Shown piece by piece: positions 1-6,048 of a stretch of DNA of 11,816 nucleotides. Below the pieces are notes generated by a model. That model did no database searches. It was not told the origin of the DNA and worked only from the letters and a program-made list of their open reading frames with translations. The stretch lies in NCBI GenBank assembly GCA_964523295.1, contig CAZGAH010000113.1:1-11816 (forward strand). The letters run 5' to 3'. Each line of letters begins with the position of its first letter. Within the stretch, counting starts at the first letter, position 1. Made by a program: the position numbers and the translations under genes. The DNA is from CAZGAH01 sp964523295 (lineage in GTDB: Bacteria > Desulfobacterota > Desulfovibrionia > Desulfovibrionales > Desulfovibrionaceae).

Positions 1-7
1 CTGCATA

Positions 8-42
8 AGAGCATCTAAACTTTTTCAAAGTTAAGATGCTCT
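8..42 (-). terminator. Hairpin overlapping the activase stop codon
   Basis: Two 15-base arms (8-22 and 28-42) are reverse complements with one mismatch and enclose a 5-base loop. The stop codon of the minus-strand activase gene (31-33) and its last few codons lie in one arm. In the minus direction only seven bases of the window follow the stem, and they contain no real T-run. The hairpin is strong, but its role as an intrinsic terminator is inferred from its position. It could also be the edge of a repeat element that extends beyond the window. Confidence 0.45.
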
Positions 43-3000
43 AGAGGCCTGCTCCATGAAGGCCTCCAGCTGCAACTGCATGGTCGGCGATTCGCTGCCG
101 TCAAAGGGGATGCTGGCGGCCGGGAAGCCGTGCTCTTCGCTCAGCCGACGCAGCAGCGCGCCGACCACGGTGCCGGGCATGCAGCCGAAGGGCATGGCAT
201 TGACGACGCCGCAGGCGCCGCGGTCGAGCATGTCCAGCGTCTTGCCGATGCTCAGCACCGCCTCGCCACGGAACGAGCGGTCGAGGTACGGAGCGGCCTT
301 GTCCAGCAGCTGCGCGGTTGACGGATCGTGCAGGGTCTGGAGCAGGCGCTCGAACGGGGCCTCCATCCGACGGGCGATGCGACCCTGAAAATGCCCCTTG
401 AGCCGGACGCGCAGCCAGGCCATCCAGTCGCGCCGCGACAAGGCCGTATCCTCGCCACACCAGTTGACATAGCAGACCCACTCGTCCACGGGCGCCAGCC
501 AGGCCTCGCCGCCGAGCGCCTCGATGCGCCGCACCAGGTCCTCGTTGGCGAAGCTGTTCGTGCGGACGTAGATTTCTCCCACGATCCCGATCCTCGGCTT
601 GCGCTCCCCGCCGTTGGCCAGCGAGGCGAATGCGCGCCCGGCCTCGTGCAGCGAGGCCACGAGCACGGCATCCGGCCCGGCCAGCAGCCCGGCCACGCGC
701 TCGAGCACGTGCGCGTAGAGTTCGTCCGTGCTCCCGCGCACGCGCTCGTACGGCCGGGTCTCGTGCAGGCAGCGGGTCAGCAGGTCCGCGGCCAGGATGC
801 CCTTCCAGGCCACGCGGGCGAAGTCTTTGCCGATGATGCCTGCGTCGCGGTAAAAGGCGGCGTCCTGGACCGGCGAGAGCAGCGGCACCTCGGGAAAGCC
901 GGCGCGCTCGAGGATGAGCTTCTGCCGCAGGTTGTACTGTCCGAAGCGGCAGGGCCCCGTGCCCGCGGGCATGAAAAAGGCCGAGCGCTCGGGATCGAAG
1001 TCCGGGGCGTGAGCGGCGGCGAGCATGTCGCCCGTGGTCAGGACAAAAGGAAAGCACTCCTTGCCGGAGCAGAAGCGCCGCCCCAGGGCCAGGGAGGAGG
1101 CGGAGCTGCGCGGCATGACCACGGCGTCGGCGCCGCAGGCCTCGAAAGCGGCCTTCAGGCCAAAGGCCTGGTCGCCCATGCGCGGCACATAGACCACGCG
1201 CCGCCGGGCGGACAGCGTCGTCGAGCGGCGCTGTCGCGTGTCCGTCGCTGTTGTCGCGACCGTGTCCCCGGTCTTTCCGGCGCGCGCGCGTGCGGCCGAA
1301 CGCATGGCCAGGCTGTCCAGAAAGGCCTCGCAGCGCGTGATCACGCCGGCGTCGGCGCTGTGTTCGTCGATTTCGACGTGCAGATACGGCTTGTCGCCCA
1401 TCTCCCGGGCAAAGTAATCCAGAATGAACGAGTCCGGGCCGCAGGAAAAATTCCCGATATACAGGGCGTGCAGTCCGGGCGCGCTGCGCACGAAGCGCGC
1501 CGCGGCCAGGATGCGCTGCCCCGAGCGCCAGTACATTTCGGGCCAGGTCTCCCGCACGCAGGGCAGCGGCAGCATGTCCATGGGCAGGGCCTGCACCTCC
1601 AGCGAGGCCAGCTTGCCCGGAATGTCCAGATTCATGCCCTTGTCGAAGGCGTTGTAGGCGCGGCCGATCACGACCAGGGCCGGACCGTCGCGGCGCTCCC
1701 GCAGTCCGGCCAGCACCTCGTCGCCCTTGGCCCGCAGGTCGGCGGCAAAGGCCTGCTGCGCCTCCGTGGCCCGCGCCATGGCCGTTGTCAGCTCCTTCCT
1801 GCCCACGCCCAGTCCTCCCAGGCCGGCGAGCAGCCGCCGCGCCAGGGACGCCGGCCCCTGTCTGAGACTGAACACCGGCGCGAACACCTCGCAGTCCGGA
1901 AAGGCAGCCCGGACCTGATAGGGAAAACTCTGGGTCAGCGGACAGGCCGAGGCCATGGCGTAGGCAGACTCCGGACCGGCCAGATTGACGAAGCTGGGGA
2001 CGAACAGCCGCGTCTCCCCGGCCTCGAGCAGGGCCTGCACGTGGCCGAAGGCAGCCTTGAGCGGAAAACAGGCCTCGGCCAGGGTCAAGCGCGTGCCGAG
2101 TGCGGTCACGCGCTTGTCCGTGGCCGGCGAGAGCACGACCTCGAAGCCCAGCGACCATAACAACGTGCTGCAATAGGGCAGATATTCCTGAAGAAAAAAG
2201 GCCCGCGGCAGCCCGATGCGCCCGCGCCGCGCCGGTTGCCCCTTCTGAACAAAGGCCTCGCGCAGCGTCAGGTGCGCCTGCTCCAGGCGTTGCGCGCGCC
2301 AGGCAAAGAGATCGGGCAGACTCTGCGAGCGAGTACGGCGGATGTCGTATTTTTCGCAGCGCCCGCCGTAGAACAGCGGCGTGCTCTCGCCCTCGATGCG
2401 CACCCGGTTGATCTCGCAGCGGTTATCGCAGCCCGTACACTCGAAGGAGCGCAGGCTGTACGGCGTCTCCGCCACGCGCAATCCCTTGAAGGCCGAGGCC
2501 GCGACCCCGTGCTCCCGGACATGGTCGCGGGCGATGAGCGCCATACCGATGGCGCCGGAGACGTCGTTGTGCTCCGGGACCGTGACCCGCCGGCCCAGGT
2601 GTTTCTCGAAGGCCGCGACCACGGCCTTGTTGAAGGCCGTGCCGCCCTGGAAAAAGATGTGCTGGCCCACCGGCCGGCCCGCGACCACGCGGTTGAGGTA
2701 GTTCTCCACGATCGAATAGGCCAGCCCGGCGAGCAGGTCGGCCTTGTTCGCCCCGCGTTGAAGCGCGCCCTGCAGAGAGTTCTCCATGAACACCGTGCAC
2801 CGCTCGCCCAGGGCGCACGGATTTCTCGCCCCGAGCGCCAGGGCGGCGAATTCGTCCTTGACCGCCACGGCGAGCTTCTCGGCCTGCTCCTCCAGAAACG
2901 ATCCCGTGCCCGCGGCGCAGGCCTTGTTCATCTCGAAATCCAGGATCACGCCGTCCTGGAGCCGGATATACTTCGAATCCTGGCCCCCGATCTCGAAAAT

Positions 3001-4245
3001 GGTGTCCACGGCGCCGGCCGCGTCCCCGTTGCCGAGCGCCACGGCGCCGCGGGCCTGGGCCGTGATCTCGTTCTTGACCACGTCGGCGCCGATGAAATCG
3101 GCGATCATGTAGCGCCCCGATCCGGTCGTCCCCACGCCGCGGATATCCACGCGCCCGCCCAGGGCCGCTTCGATCTCGCGCAGGCCGGCGCGTACGGCCT
3201 CGATGGGCCGGCTAGCGGTGCGCAGATAGCGGCGGCCAAGCAGCGCGCCGGCCTCGTCCACCACGGCCAGACAGGTGCTGATGGAGCCGATGTCCACGCC
3301 GAGCCAGGCCGGCACGCACGCCCCGGCCGGCGGAAAGAAGTCCGCGTCCGGCTCGGGCCGCAGATGCCGGGCCGGGAAATCGTCTTGCGGCGACAGCAGG
3401 GGCGGGCGTCCGGATTGTGCGGACGCGGGCGCGTGCTCCAGGGCAGCCAGGGCCGACGCGCGCAGCGGAACGAGCAGCCCCTCGGCCCGCGCTTTCAGGG
3501 CCGCGCCCGCGGCGCCGAAAACCGTGGGCGGCGCGGGGATGAGCAGGTCATCGAGCCCGAGCGTTTCGCGAAAGGCCCGGACCACGCCCTGATTGAGCGC
3601 CACGCCGCCGAGAAAGGCCACGCGCGGGCGCAGCACCCGGTTGCGGACAATGGCGCCCTTGTAGTTGCGGGCCACGGCAAAACACAGCCCGGCCACGATG
3701 TCCTCCAGCGGCGTGGCGATCTGCTGCAAATGGATCATGTCGGACTTGGCGAATACGCTGCACCGGCCGGCAATGCGCGCCGGCCGCGGACAGTCGGCAG
3801 CCAGGGCCGCGAAGTCCGCGATATCCAGCCGCATCCGCTCGGCCTGCTGGTCCAGAAACGAGCCCGTGCCCGCGGCGCAGACGGAATTGAGACTGAAATC
3901 GCGCACCGACCCGGACTCCAGCAGCAACAGCTTGGCGTCCTCGCCGCCCATCTCGACGACCGTGCCTACGTCCGGATGATACCGCCGCATGGCCACGGCC
4001 AGGGCCAGCAACTCGTTCACATGCGCCAGCCCCAGCCGCGCAGCCACGAGCTTCCCGGCCGATCCGGTCACGGCCAGCATCAGCTCCGGGGCATCGCCCA
4101 AAGCCTGCTCAAGCAACGCCCGCGCCGTTGCCAACGGCCGCCCGGCGTGCCGGGCATACGCGGACGCGACAAACTCCCCGTCCTCGTCGAGCACAGCCAG
4201 CTTGACACTGACCGCCCCGGCATCAATCCCAGCAAAACGTGCCAT
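31..4245 (-). CDS. Fused two-module acyl-CoA dehydratase activase-like ATPase
   Basis: This 1404-residue protein resembles the activators (HgdC/BadF/BcrAD family) of 2-hydroxyacyl-CoA dehydratases and benzoyl-CoA reductases. Those activators use ATP to drive an electron from a [4Fe-4S] cluster onto the partner enzyme. Two ASKHA modules are visible. Module one has a phosphate loop at residues 6-12, EMGGEDAK at 98-105, and cluster-type cysteines C123 (CAAGTGSF) and C162. Module two has GVDIGS at 316-321, EIGGQDSK at 418-425, and C443 and C483. A cysteine cluster follows (C603, C606, C610, C630). Next comes a DUF2229-like region from about 677, and a C-terminal part that resembles HgdB/dehydratase-related sequence. 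The start is the ATG at 4243-4245, preceded by a G-rich RBS-like stretch. Large single-chain fusions of this type are known in anaerobes, and their substrate is generally not established. I see no dehydratase subunit genes in this window, so the pathway cannot be named. The gene is in typical high-G+C codon usage and appears to be host core DNA next to the defence locus. Confidence 0.88.
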   Translation of the reverse strand: MARFAGIDAGAVSVKLAVLDEDGEFVASAYARHAGRPLATARALLEQALGDAPELMLAVTGSAGKLVAARLGLAHVNELLALAVAMRRYHPDVGTVVEMGGEDAKLLLLESGSVRDFSLNSVCAAGTGSFLDQQAERMRLDIADFAALAADCPRPARIAGRCSVFAKSDMIHLQQIATPLEDIVAGLCFAVARNYKGAIVRNRVLRPRVAFLGGVALNQGVVRAFRETLGLDDLLIPAPPTVFGAAGAALKARAEGLLVPLRASALAALEHAPASAQSGRPPLLSPQDDFPARHLRPEPDADFFPPAGACVPAWLGVDIGSISTCLAVVDEAGALLGRRYLRTASRPIEAVRAGLREIEAALGGRVDIRGVGTTGSGRYMIADFIGADVVKNEITAQARGAVALGNGDAAGAVDTIFEIGGQDSKYIRLQDGVILDFEMNKACAAGTGSFLEEQAEKLAVAVKDEFAALALGARNPCALGERCTVFMENSLQGALQRGANKADLLAGLAYSIVENYLNRVVAGRPVGQHIFFQGGTAFNKAVVAAFEKHLGRRVTVPEHNDVSGAIGMALIARDHVREHGVAASAFKGLRVAETPYSLRSFECTGCDNRCEINRVRIEGESTPLFYGGRCEKYDIRRTRSQSLPDLFAWRAQRLEQAHLTLREAFVQKGQPARRGRIGLPRAFFLQEYLPYCSTLLWSLGFEVVLSPATDKRVTALGTRLTLAEACFPLKAAFGHVQALLEAGETRLFVPSFVNLAGPESAYAMASACPLTQSFPYQVRAAFPDCEVFAPVFSLRQGPASLARRLLAGLGGLGVGRKELTTAMARATEAQQAFAADLRAKGDEVLAGLRERRDGPALVVIGRAYNAFDKGMNLDIPGKLASLEVQALPMDMLPLPCVRETWPEMYWRSGQRILAAARFVRSAPGLHALYIGNFSCGPDSFILDYFAREMGDKPYLHVEIDEHSADAGVITRCEAFLDSLAMRSAARARAGKTGDTVATTATDTRQRRSTTLSARRRVVYVPRMGDQAFGLKAAFEACGADAVVMPRSSASSLALGRRFCSGKECFPFVLTTGDMLAAAHAPDFDPERSAFFMPAGTGPCRFGQYNLRQKLILERAGFPEVPLLSPVQDAAFYRDAGIIGKDFARVAWKGILAADLLTRCLHETRPYERVRGSTDELYAHVLERVAGLLAGPDAVLVASLHEAGRAFASLANGGERKPRIGIVGEIYVRTNSFANEDLVRRIEALGGEAWLAPVDEWVCYVNWCGEDTALSRRDWMAWLRVRLKGHFQGRIARRMEAPFERLLQTLHDPSTAQLLDKAAPYLDRSFRGEAVLSIGKTLDMLDRGACGVVNAMPFGCMPGTVVGALLRRLSEEHGFPAASIPFDGSESPTMQLQLEAFMEQASRAS

Positions 4246-4288
4246 AGCCCGCCCCGTGTTTCGCGTTCATGATTCCCTGGAGCTTCAG

Positions 4289-4317
4289 CCTATAGCGGGT
4301 TCTGCCTTGTCTGGCAA
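4289..4317 (-). promoter_or_regulatory. Predicted sigma70-type promoter of the activase gene
   Basis: Read on the minus strand, TTGCCA (4317-4312) is followed by a 17-base spacer and TATAGG (4294-4289). The -35 box matches the consensus at five of six positions and the -10 box at four of six. Transcription would start near 4282 and leave a leader of about 37 bases before the ATG at 4245. The call rests on sequence matching only. Confidence 0.45.
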
Positions 4318-4378
4318 GATAGGAGCAGGCGATACCCTGCGACCGAACGGACGCCTCCGCACTGCGCAAAAATCGTAT

Positions 4379-4397
4379 AGGTCAAAAAATATGACCT
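4379..4397. repeat. Inverted repeat AGGTCA-N7-TGACCT, operator-like
   Basis: Perfect 6-base arms (4379-4384 and 4392-4397) flank an A-rich 7-base spacer. The repeat lies in the divergent intergenic region, about 33 bases upstream of the -35 box assigned to the RADAR operon. Its symmetry and position would suit binding by a dimeric regulator, but no regulator gene is present in the window. It could be fortuitous. Confidence 0.3.
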
Positions 4398-4418
4398 GAG
4401 ACACAGCGCAACACGGTG

Positions 4419-4438
4419 TTCAGTTTTTCTTGACTGAA
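4419..4438. repeat. Inverted repeat overlapping the RADAR -35 box
   Basis: TTCAGT (4419-4424) and ACTGAA (4433-4438) are perfect reverse complements separated by eight bases. The right arm overlaps the predicted -35 hexamer TTGACT (4430-4435). A protein bound here would block RNA polymerase, so the repeat is a candidate operator. This reading is inferred from sequence alone. Confidence 0.3.
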
Positions 4439-4458
4439 TGCATACCTGTAGATATATG
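4430..4458 (+). promoter_or_regulatory. Predicted promoter of the RADAR locus
   Basis: TTGACT (4430-4435) is followed by a 17-base spacer and TATATG (4453-4458). This is a good -35 box with a partial -10 box. The predicted start near 4465 gives a leader of about 25 bases carrying the purine-rich ribosome binding site (4478-4484), five bases before the ATG at 4490. It would drive the truncated rdrA copy and perhaps the genes downstream. Confidence 0.5.
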
Positions 4459-4489
4459 GTGCCCTTGCCGGTAACCAAGAGAGGTCACT

Positions 4490-5146
4490 ATGAGCCTTCG
4501 CCGCGAAGCGACGCCTGCCTTGTTCACGACATTGAACGAACGACAACGTGTGGCCTTGCAGGACCTTGCTCGCCAAATCAGCGACGCGGTAAAACGGATA
4601 CCCGCCAGGACTGAAGCATCGTCCAAGGGGCAATCCGGAAAGCTGCGACTCCAGAGGGAGCGGTTCAACAATCTGCTGTTCCTGCACGGCCGTCGGGGCA
4701 TGGGCAAGACGACGGTCATGCTCACGCTGCTCGATCTGATTCAGGATGAAGAAGCCGAAGGGGCGTCCCTGTTCAAGAGCATCGAAGCGGACAACCTGAG
4801 CAAGCGCGTCATATGCCTGCCGCCCCTGGAGATGGACGTGCTCCCTGCCTCGAGCAACCTGCTGGCGGCGATACTTGTCCGCCTGGAAAACTGGTTTTTT
4901 CCCGACGGTCCGCGCCTCTCACGGGACTCCGTCTGGCGCGACGAGGACAGGCCGTCCCGGAAGGACCCCCTGCTTGAGCTGAAGGCACTGCTCCGCGACG
5001 TGTCCATCGCCATGGACGGCAATTTCGACGGGCGAAAAAGCGGACTGGAACCGGATGTCTATGCCGAGGAGCAGCTGCGCACCGAGCATATACGGATTGG
5101 TTATTGTTATAATTATTCATACCAATATAAAAAAATAGAAAATTAA
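4490..5146 (+). pseudogene. rdrA: Truncated N-terminal copy of RADAR ATPase RdrA
   Basis: This 218-residue frame aligns with the N-terminal quarter of the complete RdrA downstream. Shared landmarks are the LRREATP start, the Walker A motif GRRGMGKT at 67-74, PPLEMDVLPASSNLLAA around 111-127, and the stretch ending AEEQLRTEHIRIG at 192-204. After G204 (about 5101) homology stops abruptly, and 14 unrelated AT-rich codons lead to the stop. The Walker B, sensor and C-terminal regions are missing, so it cannot be a working ATPase. It lacks most of the acidic linker (roughly residues 90-145) that the complete copy carries after Walker A. It retains a good ribosome binding site and a predicted promoter and has no internal stop, so a short protein may still be made. 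The copies differ at many positions, so this is not an assembly duplicate of one sequence. I call it a pseudogene, but a functional short form, for example one that binds the full-length ring, cannot be excluded. Confidence 0.75.
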
Positions 5147-5182
5147 AATGAATAAAATTTTATATACAGTGTGAGTTTAAAT

Positions 5183-5842
5183 ATGTTTTTAAATCGAATG
5201 TCTAAAATTTATTATTTAATCGAGATTCCAAAAATTTTGAATGCGTCATTTGATACAAAAAAAGATATTATTAAGGTTTGTTTAGAAGAGTATAAACATC
5301 ATATGTCTTCTATTTTGCACTGTGAAAAAATTATTTACCAAGCAACTTATGTTGAATACGGAATATTTGGAGCTATGTGTTGGTATCTATTGACACAAAG
5401 CAATGGATTTGAGAAAACTATACTATATAAAAATTTACTTTATTTACTTCCAGTAATATTTCATATTATACAATACAGATGTAATCAAATTCATAATCTT
5501 CTTATATTTAATGCTGATTATATTTCAGGACACATCAGGCAGTTATTTATCAAATATCTTGATGAGAGAAATCTACTAAAGTGGGAAGAATTTCTCAATG
5601 CAAAACGCTTTAAAGAAAAAGGAGTTGATTGGTCAGCTGACATCTTGGTCCATTGGTGTCCGCCAATTGTCATGATAGCCTTAATTACAATTATAAAATT
5701 TCAAAATGACAAATCTAATAATTTATTTTCCGCCTTTTCTTTATATGATGTACTTCTTTTTTTATTTAATATTGTATTATTTTGTTTTGTGTATAAATCA
5801 TCGAAGAAAGTGCAAAGTTCATATAAAAATTTGGGGAAGTAG
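5183..5842 (+). CDS. Predicted four-helix membrane protein, candidate RADAR accessory protein
   Basis: This is a 219-residue protein. Hydrophobic segments lie at about 52-71, 80-98, 154-172 and 186-204. Between the second and third is an amphipathic stretch, YISGHIRQLFIKYLDERN followed by LLKWEEF (113-137). The pattern EEY (35-37), hydrophobic helices, then YI...R...ERN..LKWEEF resembles a family of small integral membrane proteins that I associate with defence and NTPase gene clusters, though I cannot confirm membership without a search. Some RADAR loci are known to carry a third, membrane-protein gene (SLATT-type or Csx27-like), so an accessory role such as membrane attachment or membrane-directed toxicity is plausible but inferred. 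I chose the ATG at 5183 because GTGAG (5171-5175) sits seven bases upstream; a GTG at 5171 would add four residues but lacks an RBS. The gene is extremely AT-rich, unlike its neighbours. Confidence 0.72.
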   Translation: MFLNRMSKIYYLIEIPKILNASFDTKKDIIKVCLEEYKHHMSSILHCEKIIYQATYVEYGIFGAMCWYLLTQSNGFEKTILYKNLLYLLPVIFHIIQYRCNQIHNLLIFNADYISGHIRQLFIKYLDERNLLKWEEFLNAKRFKEKGVDWSADILVHWCPPIVMIALITIIKFQNDKSNNLFSAFSLYDVLLFLFNIVLFCFVYKSSKKVQSSYKNLGK

Positions 5843-5876
5843 TTTTAGTCCAAACTTTGCACTTGTCAATTTTTTA
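5808..5876 (+). terminator. Inverted repeat plus T-run after the membrane gene
   Basis: AAGTGCAAAGTT (5808-5819) and its exact reverse complement (5853-5864) flank 33 bases that include the membrane gene's stop codon. Six T residues (5870-5875) follow five bases after the right arm. The loop has a further possible short pairing, TTGG with CCAA. This could act as a Rho-independent terminator, although the loop is long. If it is effective, the complete rdrA would need its own promoter between 5877 and 6048, where I could not identify a convincing one. Confidence 0.4.
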
Positions 5877-6048
5877 ATTTCTAAACTTTTCAATTTATGA
5901 ACTTTTTTAAATAAACCTTAAATTTAAACTACAGTAACTTTTTAAATTTCAAATTGCTGGATGATTTTCAACATTGCCGTATTGGCATAACCATCTGTTC
6001 GCACGTGACGGACAGAATACGTTGAAACAACACCATGAGGGGCATACC

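Larger units (their letters stand above)
5100..5965. other. AT-rich island within the RADAR locus
   Basis: Base composition drops abruptly at the point where rdrA homology ends and returns to G+C-rich just before the complete rdrA. Sample lines inside contain about 17-38% G+C, whereas rdrB lines reach about two thirds. The island contains one convincing gene, the four-helix membrane protein. I found no transposase, no terminal inverted repeats at its edges and no clear target-site duplication. It looks like foreign DNA joined to the truncated rdrA copy by deletion or recombination rather than a simple insertion sequence. Confidence 0.7.

Noticed and set aside
328..4272. Long plus-strand open frames opposite the activase gene
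   Set aside because: They are antisense shadows caused by high third-position G+C. Their products are low-complexity Arg/Ala/Gly/Pro-rich and lack domains or RBSs, whereas the minus-strand gene has clear motifs throughout.
5148..5174. An eight-codon frame (MNKILYTV) just before the membrane gene, as a leader peptide
   Set aside because: There is no RBS, and such a short frame is expected by chance in AT-rich DNA.
5100..5965. The AT-rich island as a simple insertion sequence
   Set aside because: I saw no transposase, no terminal inverted repeats and no target duplication at its edges. The inverted repeat at 5808-5864 is internal and better explained as a terminator.
5974..6048. A 25-residue N-terminal extension of the complete RdrA
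   Set aside because: There is no RBS at 5974, a strong one precedes the ATG at 6049, and the truncated copy starts at the matching LRREATP position.
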